Shown here: positions 11,816 to 23,003 of the stretch, piece after piece
Layout of the letters: each line of letters begins with the position of its first letter
Position numbering within the stretch: position 1 is the stretch's first letter
Origin: Xenopus tropicalis
Lineage: Eukaryota; Chordata; Amphibia; Anura; Pipidae
Length of the DNA: 64,000 bases
Direction of reading: 5' to 3'
NCBI RefSeq assembly: GCF_000004195.4
Contig: NC_030681.2
Location: 137,891,506-137,955,505 of the forward strand
Position numbers and translations under genes: made by a program
Notes under the pieces: model-generated
What the model saw: only the letters and a program-made list of their open reading frames with translations
Database searches by the model: none
What the model was told of the DNA's origin: nothing

Positions 11816-13019
11816 ACATTTATTTACAGTATTTAATATTACAAAGTAATAAAAAGTAGTCAACATCATTGCTTCCCATGCAGCATATAAAGAATACACT
11901 AAAGTGAATACTAGTAAACAAAAAACTGACAGGTGTTATACTTAACAATCTAAAATTCAACAAATATGGGAACCATCCTGCATTGCAGTTGTTATGTTGC
12001 ATACATTTGGAGTATGTTGTGTAGGGTGCTTATTTGTCTGGCATCCCTGGCTTGATGTTATGTTGCTTTATTTGCCTGGCTACTAATGGGAGGTAAGGAT
12101 ACTACTTGAGCAGTCTAGTAAACCCTCCAGCAGCAACTACAAATTATATAATTCCAATAATGACCTGGCCAGAGAGAGAAAGGTTAAACTTATATACAGT
12201 AAGCAGCCCATTACAGCACAGTTTCAACTGATAATTGTTACCTTCTCCTAAATGCACCTTTCTTCCCTTTCTGCATTGTCATCCCCTACTTTTATCCCCT
12301 ACCTAACCCAGTTCCTCTTACCTTCCCTAAGTAATAATGAGTCCACATATGAGAGCTGTATTATATGTCAGGTTACATACACCTGTACATACAGGTATTA
12401 TTTTTATGTTTAAAAACAAAATCATCTTTTTAAGTTTTGTTAATGATTTAATTAATCTATTAAACATTTCAAAATGTTGTTTTTTTTAATCTTCTATTTA
12501 TTTTGGGTTTATTAAAAATCGTTTTCTAAATGAATGTTGACTTTTTTACTGCTGTGATTTGTATCGCTGTATCAATGCTCACTGTATTGTGTTATCTTAC
12601 AGCACTACAGTGAATTATGGACATTTTCTGCAGTTCCTATGAAGATTTACAATTCCATTGGAATGCAGGTACAAATTACATAGTTACAAATTAGTAACAA
12701 ATAGAAACGCAAAACAGAAAAGCAGTTTAACAACATGCTACCTTACACAATATTATGTGGTCCATCAGAAAAAGCAACTGACTTCACAAAATGGGGGTGA
12801 TAGGGAAGGACAATGATAGAGAAAGGAATACAGCAAGAACAGCAGGGCATGTAATATTGGGAGCAGCCAATGGTAAAATCACGCTAATTAACTTTAGGGA
12901 GGCTACAGTGCTAAATCCTTTTAAATGTTCTATGAATGTCCTAAAATTATGAAAGGTTTCAAGATTATTTTTAAAGAGTTTGGACCCAATCAGCAGTCAG
13001 ACAAATTGTGTTCAAATGT
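11816..13019. other. Intergenic, A/T-rich; nothing recognised
   Basis: Low-complexity A/T-rich tract around 12400-12550 and otherwise unique sequence. No coding or RNA feature seen on either strand. Confidence 0.4.
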
Positions 13020-14027
13020 AGGAAATTCAAGTTTTTACCCTACTCAGAAGTGGTTGACCATCTAATACAACTCCAACTGCAAGGTGTCATATATTCTGAG
13101 AGGTTACAAAGGAAACCAGGGTAACTTCTAAGCAACTAAAGGCCTGTCTCACATTGATGAATGAGACCACCATCAGGAGAACATTAAACAGCAATGGTGT
13201 GTATGGCACGGTAGCAAGGAGAAAGCAACTGCTCTGCCCCAAAAATATTGCTGACCGTCTGCAGTTTGCTAAAGATCACGTGAACCAGCCAGAAGGATAC
13301 TGAAAGAATGTTTTGTAGACGGATGAAGCTAAAATAGAACTTTTTGGCTTAAGTGAGGAGTTTTACATTTGGAGAAAGAAAAACACTGCACTCCAGCATA
13401 AGAACCTTATCCCATCTGTTCTGCTGCATCTGGGCCTGGACGGCTTGCCATTTCATTGCTGAAACAATGAATTCTGAACAATACCAGAGAATTCTAAAGG
13501 AAAATGTCAAGACATCTGTCCGTGAACTGGATCTCAAGAGACAGCAAGACAAGGATCCTAAAATTTGTTCTACCAAAGAATGGTTAAAGAAGAATAAAGT
13601 TAAAGTCCTGGAAGGGCCAAGTCAAAATCCTGACCTAACTACAATTGAAATGTTGTAAAAAGTCCTAAAAGCGACTGGTTCATGTGAGGAAACCCACCAA
13701 CACAAGAGCTGAAGCTGTTCTCTATGGAGAAATGGGCTAAAATTCATCCAAGTCGATGTGCAGGACTGATCAACAATTACGGCAAATGTTTAGTTGCAGT
13801 TATTGCTGCACAAGGGGGTAACACCAAATACTGAGAGCGCCATTCACTTACTTTTGCCACACGCAGATACTGTATGTTGTTAAATAATTTTTATAATAAT
13901 ATAATATTTTTTGTTTCATTTGTTTCACTAGGTTTTCTTTATCTACTTTTAGGATGCTTGAAAAGCAGATGATGTTTTAGTTTAGGCCGCATTCATATAA
14001 AAATCTAAACTTTCAAGCACCACTGTA
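13020..14027 (+). pseudogene. Decayed Tc1/mariner transposon with transposase remnant
   Basis: Plus-strand translation in changing frames recovers Tc1-type transposase pieces in the right order: a LKATKGL-like helix-turn-helix zone (13130-13190), FAKDHV near 13270, WTDEAKIELFG near 13315-13345, then MNSEQYQRILKENV (13467 on), STKEWLKKNKVKVLE (13570 on) and a P-S-Q-N-P-D-L motif before IEML. Frames are broken by indels. Compared with the usual Tc1 order, the segment between the 'NLIPSV' and 'LLHLGLDGLP' peptides seems deleted, removing part of the DDE core. The right terminus TTTCAAGCACCACTGTA at 14011-14027 is the expected inverted-repeat end; the matching left end is missing, so the copy is 5'-truncated and dead. 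Confidence 0.85.
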
Positions 14028-14461
14028 TTTCTGTTTAAAAATAATTCACACGCATTTTCTCTTTTAAATCTGTAAATCTGTAAAACACTTCTGTAGTTCA
14101 CTGTCTGTGCATTGTTCGTTAGTTGTACCTCAGGCAGTTCTGCTCTGTCCTTCATTTGCCATGTACAGTATTATGATCTCATCCTGACTCAACTTGATAA
14201 AGCTTCTAGCTGACTTGCACAAGCCCAGTGCCACCAAAGAGAAACACATGTACTTTTCCTGTGTTATAAATTAAAGACAATTCAGATTTTACATAATTAC
14301 ATAAAATTACTTAGTAATGATGATATACTGCTTTAGGCAGGGCTACCATCAACAATCTATTGGTTAGACCCAGTGCAGTGGGCTGCCAGATATTTCCAGA
14401 TATTACCTTGTCTGCACAGAAATAAGAGGGCTCAAGGGCCCCTGCTGCCATAGGTGAAAGC
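14028..14461. other. Intergenic; nothing recognised
   Basis: Unique-looking sequence between the Tc1 remnant and the next hAT-like element. Confidence 0.4.
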
Positions 14462-14469
14462 CCCTAGGA

Positions 14470-14733
14470 CAGGGTCCCCAACTTTTAAAATTGGGGAGCA
14501 ACACAAACATAAAAAAATGTACCTTGAGTACCAAATTAGAACTATTATTGCTTATTTGGTAGCCTCTTTGTGCACAGGAAGCCTACAGGAGCCTTGTTTG
14601 GCAGTGCAGACAATTTTTATGCAAACAAACCTTGCCTCCAAGCTAGGAATTTAAAAATAAGCGCTTTTTTTGAGGCCACTGGTTGCAACATCCAAGGGGA
14701 TGTTGCTCCCAAGCCACTGGTTGGGGACCAGTG
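14470..14733. mobile_element. Non-autonomous hAT-like element with perfect 8-bp target duplication
   Basis: The element starts CAGGGTCCCCAAC and ends GTTGGGGACCAGTG, terminal inverted repeats of the hAT type. It is flanked by a perfect 8-bp direct repeat CCCTAGGA at 14462-14469 and 14734-14741, the target-site length of hAT transposases. It is 264 bp with no transposase coding. Partial relatives are at 38440-38518 (right end only) and 47183-47371 (left part), which share the words TTTGGTAGCC and GTTTGGCAGTGCA. Confidence 0.9.
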
Positions 14734-14800
14734 CCCTAGGATAATGCTGCATATTTTTGTTATCTACAACTTCTTTAGTCATTGATATCTTGCATGTTAG

Positions 14801-15162
14801 GCTAAGATCCGCTCGCTTGGTGAGGTCACCAAGCGAGCGGATCTTCTCCCAATATCCCAACCTACGGGTGGGCGATATCGGGCAAATTTAGGCTAATTCA
14901 GTCATTTGGCCCTGGCGCCAAACGTTCAAATTAGAACGCCCGTAATGGGCGCAGTCGGTTCGGGAACCACATTAATGAGCCGATTCGGTCCCCGATCCGA
15001 CTAAATTTTTTAACCTGCTTGATCGATATCTGCCCAATTTCAGGCCAGATGTTGGTCGGGCAGGCCCGTCGTTGGTGCCCCTACACAGGCCAATAAGCTG
15101 CCTTATCGCTCTACGGGACTGATATCTGCAGCTAGAATCAGCCCGTGTATGGCCACCTTTAG
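14801..15162 (-). mobile_element. MITE of the GGTGGCCATACAC family, left-truncated
   Basis: Contains the family core: CGATATCTGCCCAATTTCAG, GGTCCCCGATCCGAC, CTAGAATCAGCCCGTGTATG, and the terminal GGCCACCTTTA at 15151-15161. It matches, in reverse, the fuller copy at 22637-23003. The opposite end lacks the terminal repeat and instead begins in a near-perfect 42-bp hairpin (14804-14845). Other copies: 26270-26600, 27371-27650 and 38815-39000. Confidence 0.75.
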
Positions 15163-15389
15163 CTTGTTTGTCTTCCAGAGATTATGCTAGGGATAGGGAG
15201 TGTCCATTTTTGTAAGTGGTATTAGCTTTTATGTGGAGAAGAGGTGTTCTGTGTAAACATGTCCATTTGGAAGAGTGTCCAAAACAAAACAAAACTTGCC
15301 TAAAGCCTTCATGGAGTTAATCGGTAGTGCATGAAAATGTTACTGAATGCACCTTTTTTTTAGAAAGTGTGCAATATTAAAGGTTACTA

Positions 15390-15620
15390 AAAGATCATTT
15401 AAACTTTAAATAAAGCCAACAGGATTGTTTTACCTCTGATAAGGATTAATTATATGTTAGCTGGGATCAAGTACAAGATACTGATTTATTATTACAGAGT
15501 AAAAGGAAATCATTTTTAAAAATCAGAATTATTTGCTTATAATGGAGTCTATGAGAGATTACCTTCCTGTAATTCAGAGCTTTCTGAATAATTGGTTTCC
15601 AGATAACGGATCCTATACCT
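15390..15620 (-). mobile_element. TACAGGTATGGGAT-family MITE, decayed copy
   Basis: Shares AACAGGATTGTTTT, GGGATCAAGTACAAGATACT and the terminal part CAGATAACGGATCCTATACC with the full element at 17802-18224, in reverse orientation. One end is diverged or lost. Confidence 0.7.
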
Positions 15621-17801
15621 CTACCTACAGCTGTTTACAGGACCACATTGATTGTCAGCATGGGTTTTTTTTCCCCAGGATTCCAGCATCACTGCATGGG
15701 CAACACATGAGCTAATTACCAGTGTAATCTGTGATTTGGACGCAAAATGTGGCTAGCATTTGTGGAGAGTATGTGGTATCTCTCTGTACTGCATTAACAA
15801 AAAAAAAAATTGCTGCAAGTAATAGCTATTGATGCAGTGGAACCCTGAGAACTACCACCATGTTCAGGCTGGACAGGCATATTGTTCATTAGATGAGGCT
15901 GGCCAAGTGCATTGGCACAAGTGCATGTCTTTTATAAATGGCATTAATGTGCATGTAATTTTGCAGCCATTTTAGCATCTTGCAGTTATGTTTGTGAATA
16001 AGCCTTAGTGTCCTCTGTGCTGGGTTACCTTATGGTTTACACTTGCAGCTTTTATTTGGAATCTGTAAAAAGTAAAACACACTAAAAAAGCAAAACAACA
16101 AATAAACTCTTAAGAGGAAAGGTGAAGAGAAATGGATCAATATCACTATCATCTCCTCCTGTCCACAGCATTTATATCTCCCGGCTCTTCCCAGACCTAT
16201 CTCCATTAGTCTGACCTATTCTTCTGGCAGCAGCATTCAAGCCAAGATCATTGTATTGATCTCAGTTAGTGACTTACAATTATGCCTGGCATTCAATGCA
16301 CAGAGGCTGGGAGTTGCTGTTTTGCAATGGCCAGAGCACCAAATGTTTCCTATACCTGGAACAGAGGATAAAGAAATAGGTATCTTTTTAGCATTGGTAA
16401 CATTACCCCAGAAGTGCTTGAAGCAAGTCTGTGTTCAGGCAACTGCCATAGAAGTCAGTGATGCTGATTTGGGTCAGTTTCACTCTTTTTGGGCTACTAA
16501 ACACCACCGTACTAATGCATCCAATATTGTAGTCTGTGCCATTTTCCCAAGGTGTGAAAAGGTTAGTATTATTTTTTTTTATATAATGAGCGCTGCAAAG
16601 TTGTGTGATTCTTTCCCTGAAGCAGCTCCGCTCATAAGGGGGATAATTATTACCTGTCTTGATGTTAATTACTTGGTGCACTTCCTATACTTTGTGCTGC
16701 TATTTGCTCGTTTCAATTATCGTTATTAATTTTTTTTTTATTGTGGCTGTGTGGTTGTTCTTACTATTTAGTTATTGGGGCCTATTGGGGTCAGGCTGCC
16801 AGAGGCTTCATGATCTGACAGACAAAATAAAAGGAGGTGGAAGGAACAGAGCATTTTGCTTTGCAATGGATAGGATGAATTACAGTCATTTATACAGGGA
16901 TGGATGTATATTTTCTTTGTTATTTTCCCCTGATCTTTTGATATCACCTGTCCTGTATGCTACTTCTGGTTTCCACATATCCCCAGCATTGTCAACTAAC
17001 TCAAGGGGATAATGATCAACTCCTCGTATTTTGAAATCCCATGGTCAGGTTTCAATTTGGTGCACCCCAAGGTCAGGTAGCCCACTGGACAACCTATTCT
17101 TCCCCCTGTCACCATATTAACAACTTTTCTACTCCCACCCACCCAACTCACACAGCTTGTACAATTAGTATTTAAGGGTAGCATGCCATCCATAAATATT
17201 TGGTGTGAATACTTTTGTGTAAAATAGAATATGGCATTTTAAGTTCTCAACAATTAGCTCCCTGGTTGAGTTTGTTCACATTTCTGATACCCTTCTTTAT
17301 TAACTAAGATGTTTGTTATACATTTAGTTGTCCTGCTTCTTCTCTCTATTCTGTCCAGATATTTTTGCTTAGATTTCAGTCACTGTTTCTGTCCAGATAT
17401 TTTTGCTTAGCTGTCAGTCACTGTTATGATCTTCTCACTACCTTTTCTCTTATAGCCCTTTCTTTAGATTTGTTTTTTCATGCGTCTATGTCCTTTCTCT
17501 TTTTCAATGATTTCTGTTCTGCTCTTTAATCTACTGTTGCTGTTGTTCTTTCCCCTCTCTCTTTTGGTCCAACCTTTTGTCTGCCACTTCTGGCTTTAGT
17601 GTAGTTAAGAGGCCCACCAGTCTATTTGTGTGGAGTATGTTTAGTATGTAAAGATATATATTAGGAATAGGAGTCTAGTTTGGTTTAATAAGCAGAATTT
17701 CTTCAGGCCAAAGGGATAGATGATAGATAGTAGAGATGTTGGGCCCACACATCTGTAAAGTGGCAAATACTATGATACTTAATGGTTCTATCCTAACAAA
17801 G
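15621..17801. other. Intergenic; a two-copy 38-bp duplication, no gene
   Basis: Mostly unique A/T-rich DNA. A 38-bp direct duplication begins at 17351 and 17389 (word CTGTCCAGATATTTTTGCTT). A 157-residue frame at 16256-16729 has no recognisable family, ends in low-complexity hydrophobic sequence and is overlapped by other frames, so I do not call it a gene. Confidence 0.4.
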
Positions 17802-18224
17802 TACAGGTATGGGATCCCTTATCCGGAAACCCGTTATCCAGAAAGTTCTGAATTACAGAAATGCCATCTCCCACAGACTACATTATAAGCAAATAATTCT
17901 AATTTTTAAAAATGATTTCCTTTTTCTCTGTAATAATAAAACAGTACCTGTACTTGATCCCAACTAAGACATAATTACCCCTTATTGGGGGCAGAACAGC
18001 CCTATTGGGTTTATTTCATGGTTAAATGATTCCCTTTTCTCTGTAATGATAAAACAGTACCTGTACTTGATCCCAACTAAGATATAATTACCTCCTATTG
18101 AGTTTATTCAATATTTATATGATTTTTAGCAGACTTTGGTGATGGAGAACCAAAATACAGAAAGATTCCTTATCCAGATAACCCCAGGTCCCGAGCATTC
18201 TGGATAACAGGTCCCATACCTGTA
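17802..18224 (+). mobile_element. Full-length TACAGGTATGGGAT MITE flanked by TA
   Basis: The ends TACAGGTATGGGATCCCTTA and TCCCATACCTGTA are inverted repeats. Read as CAGGTATGGG...CCCATACCTG, the element is flanked by TA on both sides, consistent with Tc1/mariner-type mobilisation. About 420 bp, noncoding. The internal block with AAACAGTACCTGTACTTGAT occurs twice (about 17939 and 18050), so this copy carries an internal duplication of ~110 bp. It is the reference copy for several truncated relatives in the window. Confidence 0.8.
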
Positions 18225-18561
18225 TTACTTTACAAACACTGGGCTGCGCATTCATTCAGAACTTTGCCTACTTTAATACCGCCAGATTATACCATACAAT
18301 ATAATATAATTATTACATCACCAGCAACATTATTATAGATGTACCTAAAATATTTGAAAAAATGTGAATCCTGGGTTAAATATAATAACAATCGACTTTG
18401 CACTAATGAGTTAAGTGTGGAATTCTGTGAAGTTTCAGGTTTTTAATTAACAAGTAACTGTGTGGGAAAGCAAACAAAGAGAATATGTGTCTTCCGGCAG
18501 AAGGCCAAGCCATCAGTGTAGGATTTCGTAAACAGAGTATTTTCATATTATCTAATACTTA

Positions 18562-18774
18562 GGGGCACATTCATCAAAATGTGATTTTCGAGCTTAATAC
18601 ATAAAAACTCACCCATGTTCTATTTATTCCTATGTGATTTTAAGAAGCGTATTTATTGATTGGTGAACTTTCACCCACTGATAAATACGCTTCTAAAAAT
18701 CCCATAGGAATGAATAGAACGTTGGTTAGTTTTTATGTATTAAGCTCTAAACTCCCATTTTGATAAATCTTCCC
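18562..18774. mobile_element. Long palindromic MITE (~213 bp)
   Basis: The left arm (GGGGCACATTCATCAAAAT, then AGCTTAATACATAAAAACT, then CTATTTATTCCTATG) is mirrored by the right arm (CATAGGAATGAATAG, AGTTTTTATGTATTAAGCTC, ATTTTGATAAATCTTCCC). The centre is near 18665. Nearly the whole length can fold on itself. Outer words are shared with the element at 10424-10543. Confidence 0.8.
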
Positions 18775-19679
18775 ATTACTGTATATATTTACCAAGTGCT
18801 GAAGTAGAGGGATGAGGTAAACCACAAAACATGGACTGGAACTAATGACCCACCATGGTGTGCTAAGGATAAAGTAGCAGCTTGAATTCAGTAAAGACAG
18901 AAATGGGAATAATTTGTCTGGCTGAGCAAGTTGGTGGCTGTGGAACAGCATAAACAGCCTGTCTTTCTTCGTGTCTCAGCACCTGACCCCTCTCCATTAA
19001 AAGAATTAGGAAAGAGGGTTCTACGGTATACATTTCATTGACACTGCTAGTCTGTGAATAGTGCGGGGGAAGGCACTGAGGAAAGGAATGAGTCTTGTAG
19101 TTCCAAAATTGTTTTTTTCAGCCCTTGGTTTGCTCTACCAGAGAGCATTTTGATACATATGCCAAAGTGGCCACTGTTTGTGGCATCCTATGGGGCTGGA
19201 AATCAATATTAATATCTACCGCTTCTTTACTTTGACCAAAGAGAGAAGTAATGGCTTAACGGGTGGCAGCCGTATATACACTGACTACACAGTTTCACTT
19301 ACCTGCACTTTCCCAGAAATGATAAATAATATATAAGGAAAACAACAATATTAACCAGAATGCTGTCAAAAGGTTCTGGGCCACAGTGACAATACAGTGA
19401 CTGCACCTTCACATTTTCAAATCTGGGCCAAGGCTGTACTTGCCTGATCCAGCCATATACGTGCTGCAGGGGAATTATCCAGTCCATATAGAGTCCATTT
19501 TCAGTCAGTACTCTCTAAAGAAGAGTTACAATTCCCAATTATAAAAAAGAGACCAAAGAGAGGAGAAACAGATAAAAACAAAGGTTGTTATTAAAAAGGC
19601 TTCCTTTTTAATAGAGCTAATTCTAATAAAATAACTATTAATGGATAGGTGACACAGGAGGTTTAAAAAAGACTAAAAC
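18775..19679. other. Intergenic; nothing recognised
   Basis: Unique-looking sequence. Short frames at 18733-18951 and 19299-19487 have no family features. Confidence 0.4.
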
Positions 19680-20480
19680 ATGTAAAGGTAAAAAAAGGTC
19701 CAGGACCATATGGTATTCATGCCAGGGTAGTAACAAGCTAAGCTCTGTGCTTGCCAACCTCTTTACTTAATTTTTCAGGATTCTTTGAGGTCTGGTATGG
19801 TGATGAGAGATTAGCAAACTGCTATTGTAGTGTCACCATTCACAAAGGGATCCTGTTCTCTGTCTGAAAGCTATAGGGCTGTTAGTTTGACTTCAGTGAT
19901 AGGAAAGCATTTGGAAGGGGTAATAAACCATACGATACATTAATACATTGCAAGTCACAATACAATAAGTTTGTGCTAGCATGGTTTTATGCATAATAAC
20001 CTAATAGTCTTGCCAGACTAATTTAATTACCTTTTATGAGGCGGTGAGCAGAAACCTAGACTCTGGGATGGCAGTGGATGTGATCTACTTGTACTTTACA
20101 AAAGCTTTTGTACCACACATTAAATCTAGGAATATTAGCCTGGAACATAATATTTTATTTTAATTGGCTAAAGAACTTGCTAAAGGATAGATTACAAACA
20201 GTGATGGTAAATGGAATATTTTCTAATTGGACCAGTATTGTTAGTGGAGTAACGAAGGGCCTTATTGGCCCTTCACTTTTTTAATTGTTTATTATTGTCC
20301 TTGAGGTGGGCTATCTCTACTGCCTCTATTATTGCTGATGATACTAAATCATGATAATCTATAAGTTCCATGCAGGATGCATCCAATTTGCAGAGTGGTT
20401 TGTCTAAATTGGCAAACTGGCAAATGAGGGTTGGCTTAAGGAGAGGTGTAAAGTGTTCAATGAAGAAAGCAGATTCCTTG
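19680..20480 (+). pseudogene. CR1/L2-type non-LTR retrotransposon reverse transcriptase remnant
   Basis: Plus-strand translation with frameshifts gives the ordered motifs of a LINE reverse transcriptase: a Y-R-A-V-S-L-T-S-V-I-G-K block near 19870, an AVDVIYLYFTKAF block near 20072-20115, LKDRLQTVMVNGIFSNWTS near 20180-20230, a V-S-G-V-x-x-G block near 20242, and ADDTK near 20335-20350, which is the catalytic Asp-Asp box (normally FADD, here IADD). A downstream LQSGLSKLANWQ segment follows. Stops and indels disable it; neither endonuclease nor 3' tail is recognised next to it. The clade is inferred from motif spelling. Confidence 0.8.
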
Positions 20481-21561
20481 CTTTGGGGTCCGATAGGTTC
20501 CAGTTGGAATGCTAGCCATTCATATCAATATATGGAATGTTCAAAAAAAATATATATTGCTGGTCTCTTGTCTGCAAATTGCACAAAAAATGTGTGTGCA
20601 TGGGCCATTCATTTATTTTTAAATCTCTTTCTAGACCAGAACATATGTTTTTTTTTGGGGTTTTTTTTAAACTATGGAGCAAGAAGGGTCAAACTTATTT
20701 TTAAGTACTAGATGCCTGTAAATGATATTCTGAATGAGAAAAGCATTTTTTAAAATAATGCTGGATCAACAATCATACCTTCCCTATCCTATTGTATTCT
20801 ATTGTGTTATTACAAGTTTTGCTCTTGTTTGCAGGTTCCATTTACCATGAATCACCGTACTGTGCACAATGCAATATAAATATAGTTGCATCCCCAGGGA
20901 TTTACACCATCTAACCTTTATTTAACATCTCATTTGCACCATTTGGTCAGTCCCACCTTAACTCAAAATGGAGTTTTAGATACATTATATAAAAATATGG
21001 GATGAAATAGTTTAACCTTCATTAGCGGTTAGATTTCCTCTTACACTCCCAGTATGTCTAACAGCTATCAGGCTATAGATGCCAGAAACCAGCTGCACAT
21101 TTCTTGCTTTGCAGCCTTTCAATTCTCACTTTGGTTTTTTCTTAGAATCTGTTGGACCCCATGGATAAGTTGCCATCCAGAACATTCTCACTTAATGTTG
21201 TGGGATTAGTTTGTAATGTTTGAGCAGTAAGCACAGGTGGAAAACCCTGAACTTTGTCCAGCGTATTTTTCCTTTTGGTCCTAAAAAGAAAGGAAACCGG
21301 TTAAGATCCAGAAAATCATGTATTTAGTCATTCAGAGGCATTGGACCTCTTTTACTATATGTAGGATTCAAAAATGGCCACAGCTTGGCATCTGTATGAA
21401 CCCCACACAACCCTGACATGGAAGGCATAGTAAAATTTTAGGTGAAATGTTCCAGTTTTTGTTTTCTGCCTGCTGTTAGTAAGAGCAACCCATTGTACTT
21501 CATTTTCACAAAAAGATGTTTTACTTGCCACCCACTTCCTAACCTTAACTTCTTTATTCTT
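20481..21561. other. Intergenic; possible LINE-derived tail, otherwise nothing
   Basis: The first ~220 bases after the reverse transcriptase may still be degraded LINE sequence and include T-runs near 20647. The rest looks unique. Confidence 0.35.
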
Positions 21562-21812
21562 ATACAGGTATGACTGATTTGCGGAAGGGCCATCTCCCAT
21601 AAACCCCATTTTAATCCAATAATTCAAATTTTTAAAAGTGATTTCCTTTTTTTGTAATAATAAAACAGTACCTTGTACTTGATCCCAATTCTTATCAGTG
21701 GGAAAACAATCTTATTGGGTTTAATTAATGTTTAAATGTTTTTTTAGTATGGAGATCCAAATTACAGAAAGGTTCGCTTATCTGGAAAACCCCAGGTCCC
21801 AAGCATTCTGAA
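21562..21812 (+). mobile_element. TACAGGTATGGGAT-family MITE, decayed copy
   Basis: Begins TACAGGTATGACTGATTTGC and keeps CCATCTCCCATAAACCCCAT and AAACAGTACCTTGTACTTG; the right end CCCCAGGTCCCAAGCATTCT is followed by a diverged terminus. Confidence 0.7.
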
Positions 21813-22636
21813 GGACAGAATCATCAACTGAATGCTCTGGTCAGGTAGAGTTCATTCAGGGCTATCGGATGGCGCTGTACATAGGCCAATAACCTGCCGA
21901 CTCTTCTTTAACTGCTGCACCACCATCTAGCATTGCCACTGCCACTGGTAGTTTGGTAGTTGTAGCCAAGGAAACTATTGAACTCCAAGGTGGCTACCCT
22001 TGATTTAAACTGTGCCATATTCAGCAGAGCACAAATGGCTGTTTATAGGTGCATTTCTAACATACAACTGAATGTAGAACAAACCAATAATGAGCACTCT
22101 TGCCTGACTTCCAATGTAAAATGAGCATTATTGAACATACTGCTGAGCACAGCCTGAGGGACATGTATATTTACACACACATTGTGGCTTAAATGACAAA
22201 AAGCCAGTTTAGCTTCATTGTTTGCTAGCTTTTCAGTTTTGGGAAGTGCTTTTCCAGCATGAGATAAATCATATGCAAGTCCTGTCTTTTTAATGGGGTC
22301 CGAGATAAAAACTATAACAACACATTGCCACACCCGAGAGTACAGTTTGTAGTTGGCCATTAATATATGCTGATTTTTTTCTACTTTTCTAAAAAGACAC
22401 GTGCACAAATACATAACTAGGGGAACCCTGGACCTGCTGACACAATTCATTAGCAGTAGGGTCAATAGATATACTTGTGCTCCCTGGAAGTTGCATGTAT
22501 GGAAGCAAAAATCTTTGTGAAAAGCATCAATATGTACAGAATTTTCTGTTCACTTTCTGTTCATTCATTTTGCACATATGATAATGTGCTCCTCTTTTTC
22601 TGAGCAAGCAACCATAGATATGGCCACCTTGGCAGA
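21813..22636. other. Intergenic; no gene
   Basis: A short block near 21858-21905 (GGATGGCGCTGTACATAGGC) looks like a diverged fragment of the GGTGGCCATACAC family. The 140-residue minus-strand frame at 22043-22465 shows no domain and is not called. Confidence 0.35.
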
Positions 22637-23003
22637 CTTAAGGTGGCCATACACGGGTCGATTCTAGCTGCCGATATTGGTCCCTTAGACCGATTCATCA
22701 GATAATCGGCCCATGTAGGGGCACCAACGACGGGCTTGGCTGACTGATATCTGGCCTGAAATCGGGCAGATATCGATTGGGCAGGTTAAAAAATAGGATC
22801 GGGGACCACATCGGCTCGTTGATGTGGTCCCCGATCCGACTTCTCTTATACCCGTCGTTCTAATTCTAATTGGGGCCAAACGACCGAATTAGCCTGGATT
22901 CACCCGATAACGCCCACCTGTAGGTGGGTGATATCGGGAGAAGATCCGCTTGCTTGGTGACATCGCCAAGCGAGCAGATCTGAAGGCGTATGACCACCTT
23001 TAG
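22637..23003 (+). mobile_element. GGTGGCCATACAC-family MITE, near full length
   Basis: Terminal repeats CTTAAGGTGGCCATACACG and GGCGTATGACCACCTTTAG face each other at the ends of a ~367-bp element. The interior is rich in self-complementary words (GATATCGGG, GGTCCCCGATCCGAC, CCAAGCGAGC). Immediately outside the left end, ATGGCCACCTT faces AAGGTGGCCAT across 9 bases, suggesting a second, older terminus or a nested insertion. Superfamily not certain; hAT or piggyBac are possible. Confidence 0.8.

Noticed and set aside
16256..16729. 157-residue plus-strand open frame
   Set aside because: The longest frame in non-repetitive sequence other than minisatellite products, but no domain, no splice context, a low-complexity hydrophobic end, and an overlapping 92-residue frame on the opposite strand. 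Expected by chance in 64 kb.
22043..22465. 140-residue minus-strand open frame
   Set aside because: No recognisable motif or family; composition typical of translated noncoding DNA.
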